7,016 nucleotides of DNA from CAYMAZ01 sp964428185 (GCA_964428185.1 CAYRXH010000113.1:1-7016), one strand, 5' to 3'. Counted from the stretch's first letter, positions 1 through 7,016 are shown. Numbers and translations are program-made. The notes: generated by a model from the letters alone, not told the origin.

Positions 1-136
1 AAGGCAGGTAGAGATAATATCCGAAGGTGTCCCATGAAATTATATTTGAATGATATTTTTTTATGGCAGGGACAAGTAACAACAGGAACAACAATCCTGC
101 TGTAATGGCAGAAAACGATAAGGATGGTTTTTTCAT
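1..136 (-). CDS. Membrane protein, 5' end only (possible GT-C-like glycosyltransferase)
   Basis: Only the first 45 codons are present; the gene continues beyond the left edge. The protein begins MKKPSLSFS, followed by a strongly hydrophobic segment (about residues 10-25, AITAGLLFLLLLVPAI) that reads as a first transmembrane helix or signal anchor. After KKYH comes ISWDTFGYYLYLP (33-45). A D-x-x-G-Y-Y-x-Y-L-P motif just after the first helix resembles the N-terminus of multi-spanning Bacteroidota proteins of the GT-C/ArnT-like type, in which an Asp in the first periplasmic loop is catalytic. That assignment rests on recall of the pattern and is tentative. The ATG at 134-136 is supported by an in-frame stop codon ten codons upstream with no other ATG between, a weak AGG about five bases before it, and an upstream TATCTTTG element. 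It starts 116 bases after the A2M stop. Confidence 0.72.
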   Translation of the reverse strand, partial: MKKPSLSFSAITAGLLFLLLLVPAIKKYHSNIISWDTFGYYLYLP

Positions 137-252
137 ATTACCTGAAATAAAAAAGACTGCAATTTACAAAAAAATTTCAGCAAAGATACAATAACAGAAG
201 CAACTTACTTTGTTGAAAGACAATTGCTCTTGAGCAGAAAAAAATTAATGGA
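137..252. other. Intergenic gap between A2M and the membrane gene
   Basis: This AT-rich gap of 116 bases holds the TATCTTTG element and a short dyad, TGCTC-TT-GAGCA, at 225-236. On the minus strand a T7 tract (244-238) precedes this dyad instead of following it, so no standard intrinsic terminator is visible after A2M. No small gene is convincing here. Confidence 0.6.
181..188 (-). promoter_or_regulatory. Bacteroidota-type -7 element TATCTTTG
   Basis: On the minus strand the bases read TATCTTTG, an exact match to the Bacteroidota -7 consensus TAnnTTTG. It lies 44 bases before the ATG of the left-edge membrane gene, which would leave a leader of roughly 40 bases. No TTG is found at a proper -33 spacing: the nearest TTG triplets are 12 and 32 bases upstream. 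The element is therefore plausible but unproven in an AT-rich gap. Confidence 0.42.
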
Positions 253-3200
253 TCAGGGAAGAATATTCACACGGATTCCTTCAGAATGTGAGGTGAATTC
301 GGGAGCATACATACATTGAATTGTAGTGATGCCGTTGGAAAAATTGCCAGCAATACCTGCTCTCATTGGATATTCAAATACATATGTTCCTTTGGGCATA
401 TAACTGATAAAGAAATTGGTCGCTGCGTCCCTTGTGCTTTCATAATAGCCGAGTCCATCCTGATATTTAAAAGATGAAAGTACATTGATAGGTTCAAAAC
501 CTGCAGCTCTCATATCTTTCATGTGCACATATTCCATATCTCGGTCAACACGAAGTTCTATGCGTACAATGACCTTGTCACCAACCTTCAGACGTCCGCC
601 TTCCGTAATTTCTTCAAGCACCTTGCCTTTTTCGGTTATGCGTTCGATAAATAGTTTTTTATTGAGCATAAGTGGCGTTTCATGTGGAGTAATTTTATCC
701 AGTTGCTCGAAATATTGCCAGTAAAGTGCTCCCCAGCTCACCCCTTCGTCATTTTTTGACACTTTTACAGTTCCCATCTCTGGTTTAATTTTATCCGGAC
801 TCCAGCTTGTTTTGAAATATCCAGTACCTGCTTCAGCCTGATGATCTTTTAGTTCAGATAAGTTGAAATATTCATTACCTATTGTTATTTCAATATTAGA
901 TTCAGTTTGAAGCCAGTCGGTCCCGGTCAGTAGTAAAACATAAACAGCCTCAGTGGTGGCCTTGGTTGTTTTCCAGTCTTGCACCTGTTTTTGTTTCAGA
1001 AGCCAGGTCTTAAGATCGTCAACGGTTTGGGTGTTCTTTCCCACTTCATAGAAGGCTTCAATTAAAATAGCCTGAGTTTCAATTGGTGCCTGATACCAGT
1101 AATAACCGCCAATATTTTCCTGCCAGAACATTCCCATTTCTTCATTTTTTATGGAACGCTCGTCAAGAGATTTCAATATTTTGGCAGGAATCACTTTGTC
1201 TCCGTTTCTGTGTAAAGCAAGAGCAATCATTCCCTGTGAATACAAACTTTTATTCAGCCAGTATTCTTGTGCCTGAAGTTTAAAATAGGCATAGGCTTCT
1301 TCTGTTTGTTTGGGAATGCTTATATATTCCAAGAAAAAGCTTCTGGAATACAGATAATGAATTGCCATATAAGACAAGTGGTCTTTCTTTAGCTCTTCAG
1401 CATCATACCTACGTTTGAGATACTGATATTCTGTAGCAATTTCCCTGTCAATGAATGAAACCCCATTGGCCACCATCTGCCAGACGTTGTTTTTTTCTTT
1501 CACGTTCATCACTCCAAGATGATCCAGATGACCAAAGCCGCAGATGATATGCTGAGAAATATATCTGTCAGGAGGAAATCCTTCAAACCAAACCCATCCA
1601 CCACCAGATTTTTGCATCTTCATTAATTTACGGAGAGCTTTGTCGGTTTCTTTTGACATTTTGTTCAGATCGAACAACAAAGCAACCCGTCTTTTACGCT
1701 CGGATTCATTTTTTGCCTGCATCGCCCAAGGAGTTTCTTCCAGAAGCAAAGCTTTTAGTTCCTGATTTTTTTCAAGCTTAGAAAGCAAGGCTTCAGAATC
1801 CTCATATTTTAACCATTGGTCAAACACTTTTTTAATTTCCGGTTTTGAGTTGACGATGTGAGAAGCAAGAATATTTGCATAATATCTGGCAAATACCTGT
1901 TCAGCGCATTCATAAGGATATTCCATCATGTAGGGCAGAGCCTGAACAGCATACCATGCAGGATTGGCCGTAAACTCAAGAACCAGATTGTGGTGCCTTA
2001 ATGTTTCAGACTTTCCTGAATTGATAAGTTTGTTGAATGTAAAAGTCTTTGTTTGTTTTGATCGTATGGGAAGAGGCATACTTTCAGTAACAAGCATGCT
2101 ATTTGTCAGAACGGGAAGCGTATGTTCTTCTCCGTCTGAAAATCTTGGAGTGGTTGCTGTTATTCGACAGGTAACAGCATCAATTCCCGCAGGAACTGAA
2201 ATATTCCATGAAACGCTTACTGATTGTCCTGCAGGAGCACTGAATTTTACTTCAGGAGACTTGTTTCCCATCAATTCATCAATGGGTTTCATGGTAAAAG
2301 GGTCGAAAAACATCAGTTTGGCAGTGCCTTCAAGTGTGTTTTCTGTCAGGTTAGAAATCTTTGAAGCAAGTACCATTTTATCTCCTTCTCTGAAAAAACG
2401 TGGAAGATTGGGCATCACCATAAGATCTTTCTGTGTCACCAGAGAGTTGGTTATATAACCTGTTTTCAGATCCTGAGTATGGGCAAATCCCATCATTTTC
2501 CATTTTGTCAGAGATTCAGGGACAGTAAAAGAAACAATTATTTCACCTTTTTCATTTGTTTTAAGTTGTGGGTAGAAAAAAGCAGTTTCATTGAAATTTG
2601 TTCTGACTTCCACATCGGCCAGTCTTCCGTCTTCTACAATAGTGGATGTTTTATCTCTGAGATTTTGATTTTCTTCATCTTCACCAGATTTTTCACCACC
2701 ACCGTTTTTAGCAGTAGCATGACTATCCTCAGACCTGTCTTTTTTACCGCTCTGCCCATTTGCAGATGTGCGAGAAACAGTTGTTTCCTGCCCCAGCATG
2801 TCAAGATCATCCATTGCTCCTTCTTCAGCAACCATGCCTGCAAAAACCCTATCCCTATCATAAGAATCATAATAAAAATTTCCATATCTTCCATAATGAT
2901 AGGACAAACCATAAGTGTTCAGATATTCATAAACAGGCAAAGTATAATAGATACTTTGATACCAGTTTCTTGAAAAAGAATTTGAGCTTGTATTCCCAAA
3001 AGTATTATCACTTGAAAAATACATTTGTGCGTAATCATAATACCCCAGATAGAGAGACCAGTAGTTGTTGGCAAAGGCATCCAGAGATGCATCATAAAGA
3101 ACAGCAGCCATTTCTGCAAGAACTTTTTCTCTTTCAGGGCCTGAAATTATCAGTTTCCATTCTTCTTCCTGTCCTGGAAGAAGTTTATCCCTGAATGACT

Positions 3201-6200
3201 CAAAGCGGATATCCAATTTTTTGTCAGAATGAGGAACATACACTGTATAGCTTTGTTTATATACCCTGTTATGTTGTGTCATTGCAAGATGTATTGTGAA
3301 ATTTCCCCTGTGAATTTGTTCAATGGGGAATTCAAGGATTTTATATCCTGATGAAAGCTTATAATATTGCTTTGAAACAATTTTGTTTTTATGTTCTACA
3401 CAGACAAAGACATTTGCCTGTGGAGATGAAGAGCCGACAATGATGACCGCTTTTTCACCAGGTTCGCCAGTGATTTTTTCGGGGATAATCCAGAAAGGGC
3501 TTGAAAAGTCATTGGATTTTCCCGAAATATTATAAATTTTGAAATAATGCTCATATTCTACTGTTTCACCAAATGGGTCAAGGGATGTCATTTTTATGTG
3601 ATACCATCCTGCCTTGCACTGCTTTAATTCGGCAACGTCAATTTTTCTTCCTGTTTCTGTATCGAAGTCAGTAGAAAAAACGACATCTCCCTTTTTCCAG
3701 TTTGAGGGAGTATCCTCATTATCCCAAGGATAAAGGGGAAATCCTGATTTGAATTGTTTTCTTGTAAGCAGGGGTCTGTCAGGCTTTGACCATGGTCTGC
3801 TCACTGTATAGGAATCGGGAGTTACTGATGTAATGACAATTTTTCCCTTGGCAGGCATTTCATTACCGCTCAGATTTGTTGCAGAAATTCTGAGAGTATC
3901 AACAGTCTGTGCATTGATGAACTCACCGATATCTGCCGAAAGAATCATTGATTTGTATCCCACATGGACCATTGTTGAAGAACTTCTTGTTTCTCCGTTG
4001 ATATCAGTTACATCAGCCTTGACTGTATAAATAAAGGCAGGCAGATATTTTTTGCTGACACTTTCTTCGGGCAATGCAAAAAATTCAATATTAAAATTGC
4101 CACTTTCATCAGTTGTTAACTCACCCTTCTTTACGACAGTTTCGGCGGGCAGAGGTGGATACCACCACCAGAAATACCGGAAGGGAAAATATGTTGATCG
4201 TGTCACGGTATATGAAACTTTTGCTCCGTCAACAGCATATCCTGCATAGGCCATGGCACTTCCTTTAACTTCGACCTTTTCACGCAATTTAAAGAATTTT
4301 TCGATTGGCAGAAATTTAACCTCAAATTTTGGTCGCTTATATTCTTCCATTCGGAAATATTGGGTCCCGTATGAGTTTGTAATACTCATCTGCCCGGTGA
4401 TTCCGCCTTCCGGCAAAATAAATTCCCCCTGAAAGGAGCCAAACTCATTGGATATAACACTGAGGTCAGCCACTTTTTGTCGGTTGACATCATAAAGAGT
4501 GACTGTAGAATTTGTATTTGGTTTGATTTTACTTATTTCGCCGTCAGTTTCATAGATGATACCTTTGAAATACAGTGTTTGCCCGGGTCTGTAAATGGCT
4601 CTGTCTGTGAAAAATTGAGTTTTGGTTTGCATTCTTTTCCAGTTGTTGTATGGCTCATATTGATAAAACCCGGTTTCGGTAGTGAGCTTGTCTTTGCCCT
4701 TTGAAAAATCAAAATACAGTGTTCTGTAGTGTGATGCAGGAGGAACTACAATTTCTCCGTTATTGTTAGTTGTCCAGGTGCCGGAACGTTTGATTTCATA
4801 CTCTCCACGGGTGTAATTGTACTCTTCATGCCAGCCTTCTGCCTTAACTCCTGGTAGAGGCACCCCTGTTTCACGATCAAGAACATAGATTACATAAGAA
4901 TAATCTTCTTTGCGCTGATAAATATAGCTCAGAGATGTTGCGTTGATGAAGAGATAGTCCACTTTGTTATTATAAATCGAGAAGGATTTATCATGACTAG
5001 CCATGATGAGATATTTTCCTGAATTGAGAGGCTCAATTATGATTTCTGTTGAATGGTTCTGATAATCATTGTCCTGAGGAAGAACCACATCAAAAGTTTT
5101 CATTGGTGACAGACTGTTGAAGTATTTAATAATCGTAGTGTCAGGCTTGTTCCGTGTGGCTTTTTTAATATCAATGTGGGAAACGTCAATGACTTTGAAA
5201 TACAGTTTTTCAATATTCTTGTAATTGATGAGCATCAAAGCAGGTTTTCCCGGAACAATATTGGTTTCAGTCAGCAGAGAAAAAGATTTGTTTTCAATTT
5301 TTTTCATCATCTGGCGCAGATTGTCAACAAACGGAGCCTTGGGAAACTTTTCTGCAGAGGATTTACAAATATCATAAGCTTTTTTCATGTCCCACTGAAC
5401 ATCAGGGTTTGTGAAATGATTGTAGGAGTTTCCTTTGTTTTTGAAGAAGTTTGCAAGTTCAAAATCGATCATTACCGATACTTCAGAAGAAGCAAACTGC
5501 TTTCGCATTGTTTGAAGTGCATTAAGATAGAGGCTGTCTGTGTTCAGACCGACAACATTTGTACGAACATACTGCAGGCGTTTCAGATCAAGATCAACAA
5601 GTGCTTCAGGAGATTTATCATTGAGGTGAGAACGGATTAGGTTTTGAAATAGAAGCAAAACCTTATATTTTCTTGCATCATTATCGGGAGATTTAATCTG
5701 CATTGTTGCAAAAACAGGAGCAGGAGCAAAGAATTCAGGCTGATCAATTTTAAAGGTAACAGCAAGATCAGTCAGATAGGCGTCACTGGCAGAAAAATAA
5801 CTGATTGCCCTTTCGCAAAGCAGATCATAGGCGTTGGATCTGAGTTTTGAAGAAATATTAAAATCTACCAGAATTTCTGAAATATCCTCCAGTTTGATTT
5901 TTTTAAGATCATCAGCATTTTCAACAGATTTTAAATAATAGGCAGCAACTTCCTCATTCAGTCTTCGGGCATCCCATGTGGAAAGGTCTTCGGGGATAAA
6001 ATCTCCGGTATATGTACGGTTCATTATCGACCAGCGATTTTGAAGGTAATAGTTCCATAGCATTTCAGCATATAAAGATTGGAAAAGTGCTTTCACAGGG
6101 GATTCAGACTGTTCGGCTTCTGCACGAAGGCTGTTAAGCACATGCTGATATCCGTTGTCGATGGTCTGCATTTCGAACTTCATTTTATGCGCAAAAGCTT

Positions 6201-6447
6201 TATAGGTTTGCGGAGTGTTTTTCTCAGAACGGGCCATTGTCAGAATTTGCTCTACAACTGCGAGGGCACTTTTGGGAAGTCCCTCATTTTCATATTGTTC
6301 TACTTTTGCCCACAGTTCTTTATATTTATCCTGAAGCATGGCTTTGTAAAAAGAATTCAGATTTATTGCCTGAACAGAAATAAATAATACAGCAAGCATG
6401 GCAGCAGTGCCTTTGAGCAACATACGAATAATCTGTTTGTTTTTCAT
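253..6447 (-). CDS. Bacterial alpha-2-macroglobulin family protein (thioester protease trap)
   Basis: Predicted exported protease inhibitor of the alpha-2-macroglobulin/complement superfamily, 2064 residues. Visible in order: signal sequence (about 1-27); helical, TPR-like N-terminal extension (about 28-390) with the GLPKSA segment; MG1-like domain from about 395; MG-like domain about 507-600 (ETGVPLPGV); canonical MG2-family domain about 610-712, with FTDRAIYRPGQ at 613-623 and EEYKRPKFEV at 701-710; next MG domain with an aromatic FRYFWWWYPP run at 756-765; bait-type domain with LLPGQEEEW near 1091 and DASLDAF at 1119-1125; low-complexity insert 1129-1278; A2M core domain starting RTNFNETAFF at 1282; thioester CAEQ at 1514-1517; helical thioester domain to about 1850, including GGGWVWFEG near 1613; C-terminal MG10-like domain to the end. 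It is longer than E. coli A2M (about 1,650 residues), mainly through the N-terminal extension and the insert. There are only eight cysteines by my count. The Met1 start gives a basic n-region before the hydrophobic segment; Met9 is a possible alternative. No Shine-Dalgarno sequence is present, as is usual in Bacteroidota. Family assignment is very secure; the protease-trap role is inferred from the family. Confidence 0.97.
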   Translation of the reverse strand: MKNKQIIRMLLKGTAAMLAVLFISVQAINLNSFYKAMLQDKYKELWAKVEQYENEGLPKSALAVVEQILTMARSEKNTPQTYKAFAHKMKFEMQTIDNGYQHVLNSLRAEAEQSESPVKALFQSLYAEMLWNYYLQNRWSIMNRTYTGDFIPEDLSTWDARRLNEEVAAYYLKSVENADDLKKIKLEDISEILVDFNISSKLRSNAYDLLCERAISYFSASDAYLTDLAVTFKIDQPEFFAPAPVFATMQIKSPDNDARKYKVLLLFQNLIRSHLNDKSPEALVDLDLKRLQYVRTNVVGLNTDSLYLNALQTMRKQFASSEVSVMIDFELANFFKNKGNSYNHFTNPDVQWDMKKAYDICKSSAEKFPKAPFVDNLRQMMKKIENKSFSLLTETNIVPGKPALMLINYKNIEKLYFKVIDVSHIDIKKATRNKPDTTIIKYFNSLSPMKTFDVVLPQDNDYQNHSTEIIIEPLNSGKYLIMASHDKSFSIYNNKVDYLFINATSLSYIYQRKEDYSYVIYVLDRETGVPLPGVKAEGWHEEYNYTRGEYEIKRSGTWTTNNNGEIVVPPASHYRTLYFDFSKGKDKLTTETGFYQYEPYNNWKRMQTKTQFFTDRAIYRPGQTLYFKGIIYETDGEISKIKPNTNSTVTLYDVNRQKVADLSVISNEFGSFQGEFILPEGGITGQMSITNSYGTQYFRMEEYKRPKFEVKFLPIEKFFKLREKVEVKGSAMAYAGYAVDGAKVSYTVTRSTYFPFRYFWWWYPPLPAETVVKKGELTTDESGNFNIEFFALPEESVSKKYLPAFIYTVKADVTDINGETRSSSTMVHVGYKSMILSADIGEFINAQTVDTLRISATNLSGNEMPAKGKIVITSVTPDSYTVSRPWSKPDRPLLTRKQFKSGFPLYPWDNEDTPSNWKKGDVVFSTDFDTETGRKIDVAELKQCKAGWYHIKMTSLDPFGETVEYEHYFKIYNISGKSNDFSSPFWIIPEKITGEPGEKAVIIVGSSSPQANVFVCVEHKNKIVSKQYYKLSSGYKILEFPIEQIHRGNFTIHLAMTQHNRVYKQSYTVYVPHSDKKLDIRFESFRDKLLPGQEEEWKLIISGPEREKVLAEMAAVLYDASLDAFANNYWSLYLGYYDYAQMYFSSDNTFGNTSSNSFSRNWYQSIYYTLPVYEYLNTYGLSYHYGRYGNFYYDSYDRDRVFAGMVAEEGAMDDLDMLGQETTVSRTSANGQSGKKDRSEDSHATAKNGGGEKSGEDEENQNLRDKTSTIVEDGRLADVEVRTNFNETAFFYPQLKTNEKGEIIVSFTVPESLTKWKMMGFAHTQDLKTGYITNSLVTQKDLMVMPNLPRFFREGDKMVLASKISNLTENTLEGTAKLMFFDPFTMKPIDELMGNKSPEVKFSAPAGQSVSVSWNISVPAGIDAVTCRITATTPRFSDGEEHTLPVLTNSMLVTESMPLPIRSKQTKTFTFNKLINSGKSETLRHHNLVLEFTANPAWYAVQALPYMMEYPYECAEQVFARYYANILASHIVNSKPEIKKVFDQWLKYEDSEALLSKLEKNQELKALLLEETPWAMQAKNESERKRRVALLFDLNKMSKETDKALRKLMKMQKSGGGWVWFEGFPPDRYISQHIICGFGHLDHLGVMNVKEKNNVWQMVANGVSFIDREIATEYQYLKRRYDAEELKKDHLSYMAIHYLYSRSFFLEYISIPKQTEEAYAYFKLQAQEYWLNKSLYSQGMIALALHRNGDKVIPAKILKSLDERSIKNEEMGMFWQENIGGYYWYQAPIETQAILIEAFYEVGKNTQTVDDLKTWLLKQKQVQDWKTTKATTEAVYVLLLTGTDWLQTESNIEITIGNEYFNLSELKDHQAEAGTGYFKTSWSPDKIKPEMGTVKVSKNDEGVSWGALYWQYFEQLDKITPHETPLMLNKKLFIERITEKGKVLEEITEGGRLKVGDKVIVRIELRVDRDMEYVHMKDMRAAGFEPINVLSSFKYQDGLGYYESTRDAATNFFISYMPKGTYVFEYPMRAGIAGNFSNGITTIQCMYAPEFTSHSEGIRVNILP
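1897..1908 (-). other. Thioester motif Cys-Ala-Glu-Gln of A2M
   Basis: These codons encode Cys1514-Ala-Glu-Gln1517 in the context YPYECAEQVFARYYAN. In this superfamily, the Cys sulphur and the Gln side-chain carbonyl form the internal beta-Cys-gamma-Glu thioester that captures proteases covalently. Both reacting residues are kept; Ala replaces the Gly of the vertebrate CGEQ, a variable position. The protein is therefore predicted to be thioester-competent. Confidence 0.93.
2614..3063 (-). other. Bait-position low-complexity insert in A2M
   Basis: Residues 1129-1278 lie between the end of the bait-type domain (DASLDAF, 1119-1125) and the A2M core domain (RTNFNETAFF, 1282-1291). The first part, 1129-1196, is very Tyr-rich: 18 Tyr in 68 residues by my count, together with Asn, Ser and Gly. 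The second part, about 1204-1278, is a hydrophilic linker rich in Gly, Ser, Lys, Asp and Glu (for example KNGGGEKSGEDEE) and probably disordered. It offers cleavage sites for many protease types: Tyr/Phe, Lys/Arg and Glu. This is the position where a bait would be expected, but which bonds are cut cannot be read from the sequence. Confidence 0.65.
6367..6447 (-). other. Signal peptide of the A2M protein (no lipobox)
   Basis: Residues 1-27 have a basic n-region (Lys2, Lys4, Arg8, Lys12), a hydrophobic core (AAMLAVLFISV) and a likely signal peptidase I site after VQA. There is no cysteine in the first 100 residues, so this A2M is not a lipoprotein like the E. coli enzyme. It should be soluble in the periplasm, or held by an uncleaved N-terminal anchor. 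The exact cleavage position is inferred. Confidence 0.75.
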
Positions 6448-6542
6448 GGGAATGTGTTTATATTAAAAAAAATCAACAATGTTCACAAGATGAATTTGGT
6501 ATAGATATTCCATAAACCAGGTGCATGCGTTATCAGAAAAAA
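6448..6542. other. Intergenic gap between the lipoprotein gene and A2M
   Basis: This gap of 95 bases, read on the minus strand, contains no TAnnTTTG match, no Shine-Dalgarno sequence and only an AT-rich leader with a T8 tract (6472-6465) before the A2M start. The lack of a promoter match mildly favours read-through from the lipoprotein gene. The T8 tract follows only a four-pair stem (TTCA/TGAA, 6482-6494), which is too weak to call a terminator. Confidence 0.5.
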
Positions 6543-6965
6543 CTAAATATAAGTTTTTACTTCATACCAGGGGTCAATCCAGTTGTCCTCAAATTTTCCA
6601 GGCATAATCCAAAGTTTCTTTTTCTCTTTTACAACCTTAAAATGAATTTCATGTGTCCAGAATTTATCTTTGCCCCAAATATGAAAAACTATAATACCGA
6701 TATCCTGGTTCCAGGATATAAATTCATAGCCAAAAACGCCGTAATTATTTACTCTGCATTGAGATGTGTCAATGCTATGGGTTTCCATATAGGAAGGAGC
6801 CAGATAGGTCATCATTTTAATATGGTCAGGGTTGTAATCATTAATCATCAGCTGAATAAAAGATTCAACCAAAGCTTTTTCTTTTGTGCCCGAAGACGAC
6901 AATTTTGGGGGATGACAAGAAATCATTGAAACCAATAACAAAATGAAAAAAAGGGGGGCTTTCAT
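6543..6965 (-). CDS. Putative lipoprotein of unknown function
   Basis: A 140-residue protein that I cannot assign to a named family. The N-terminus has Lys2, a hydrophobic core FFILLLVSMIS and then Cys17. This resembles a type II signal peptide, although Met at -3 (M-I-S-C) is not the best lipobox residue. The +2 onward residues HPPKLSSSG lack an obvious acidic surface-export signal, so a periplasm-facing lipoprotein is slightly favoured. The mature part is about 120 residues: a predicted helix at about 28-56, a conserved-looking VNNYGVFGYEF stretch at 72-82, then alternating beta-like segments (IGIIVFHIWG, THEIHFKVV, KKLWIMPG) and a Trp-rich tail, NWIDPWYEV. One helix followed by an antiparallel sheet could fit an NTF2-like or cystatin-like fold, but this is only a guess. 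Its stop lies 95 bases before the A2M start on the same strand, so co-transcription is plausible. The + strand frame over the same bases has no comparable protein features. Confidence 0.8.
   Translation of the reverse strand: MKAPLFFILLLVSMISCHPPKLSSSGTKEKALVESFIQLMINDYNPDHIKMMTYLAPSYMETHSIDTSQCRVNNYGVFGYEFISWNQDIGIIVFHIWGKDKFWTHEIHFKVVKEKKKLWIMPGKFEDNWIDPWYEVKTYI
6700..6719. repeat. Perfect 9+2+9 inverted repeat inside the lipoprotein gene
   Basis: ATATCCTGG and its exact reverse complement CCAGGATAT are separated by TT. The repeat lies inside the coding sequence of the putative lipoprotein (codons for ISWNQDI, residues 83-89). It could form an mRNA hairpin of eight pairs with a four-base loop, or be a dyad site for a protein. 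No T-run follows on either strand, so it is not a terminator. Confidence 0.6.
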
Positions 6966-6981
6966 AGTGCAATTTTTTGAG

Positions 6982-6989
6982 TAAAAGTA
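6982..6989 (-). promoter_or_regulatory. Weak -7-like element TACTTTTA before the lipoprotein gene
   Basis: The minus strand reads TACTTTTA, one mismatch from TAnnTTTG, 16 bases before the lipoprotein ATG. The leader would be only about 10 bases and no TTG is visible upstream within the window. It is the best candidate in the 51 bases upstream of the gene, but it could easily be chance. Confidence 0.18.
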
Positions 6990-7016
6990 CGATAAATAAT
7001 GAAGAAAAAAATTCCA

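Noticed and set aside
63..194. Plus-strand open frame of 43 codons beginning ATG GCA GGG
   Set aside because: It is antisense to the better-supported membrane gene start, has low-complexity Asn/Lys content, and shows no recognisable domain.
225..236. Dyad TGCTC-TT-GAGCA just downstream of the A2M stop, considered as a terminator
   Set aside because: The stem is only five pairs, the loop is two bases, and the T-run on the minus strand lies before the hairpin and not after it.
1..252. Expectation of pbpC (PBP1C) immediately downstream of A2M
   Set aside because: The visible start codes for a hydrophobic helix and a SWDTFGYYLYLP loop, which does not resemble a PBP1C N-terminus leading into a transglycosylase domain. 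The rest of the gene is outside the window.
1964..2973. Two 164-codon open frames on the plus strand (1964-2458 and 2479-2973)
   Set aside because: They lie antisense to the A2M domains, whose minus-strand translation matches a known family throughout; the plus frames have no coherent domain.
2634..3119. Minus-strand frames of 92 and 66 codons overlapping the A2M insert in another frame, considered as a frameshift or nested gene
   Set aside because: The A2M frame is uninterrupted across the region with family motifs on both sides; the alternative frames are Met/Ile/Leu-rich by-products of Tyr/Asn/Asp codons.
6465..6494. Short stem TTCA/TGAA followed by T8 on the minus strand, considered as a terminator of the lipoprotein gene
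   Set aside because: Four AT-rich pairs with a nine-base gap before the T-run do not make a stable intrinsic terminator.
6525..6929. Plus-strand 134-codon frame opposite the lipoprotein gene
   Set aside because: It lacks a signal or domain, while the minus strand here has a signal peptide with a lipobox-like Cys and a globular composition.

Overview
The window looks like part of a Bacteroidota chromosome, probably Bacteroidales or Marinilabiliales-like, although the genus cannot be read from it. The evidence is AT-rich DNA, start codons without Shine-Dalgarno sequences, an exact match to the Bacteroidota -7 promoter element (TAnnTTTG), and the style of the proteins. All three genes I can support lie on the minus strand, so the window reads from right to left.

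Layout in transcription order: (1) 6965-6543, a 140-residue putative lipoprotein with no recognised function. (2) 6447-253, a 2064-residue bacterial alpha-2-macroglobulin (A2M) that fills most of the window. It has an export signal without a lipobox cysteine, a helical N-terminal extension, a series of macroglobulin (MG) beta-domains, a bait-type region with a long Tyr-rich and then charged low-complexity stretch, an intact CAEQ thioester motif, an alpha/alpha-toroid thioester domain and a C-terminal MG10-like domain. (3) 136-1, the first 45 codons of a membrane protein that continues past the left edge. The gaps are 95 and 116 bases; none of them holds a further gene, an RNA gene or a convincing terminator.

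By family knowledge, bacterial A2Ms are periplasmic protease traps. A protease cuts the bait, the protein changes shape, and the exposed thioester captures the attacker covalently. The small lipoprotein lies just upstream on the same strand and could be co-transcribed, but nothing in the sequence ties its function to A2M. The membrane protein downstream appears to have its own promoter element, so it may be a separate unit. In many proteobacteria the A2M gene is next to pbpC (PBP1C); no part of pbpC is visible here.

I see no mobile element, CRISPR array, tRNA or rRNA. I found no clearly new system. The parts most worth a second look are the bait-like low-complexity insert, the uncharacterised lipoprotein partner, and the truncated membrane gene at the left edge.
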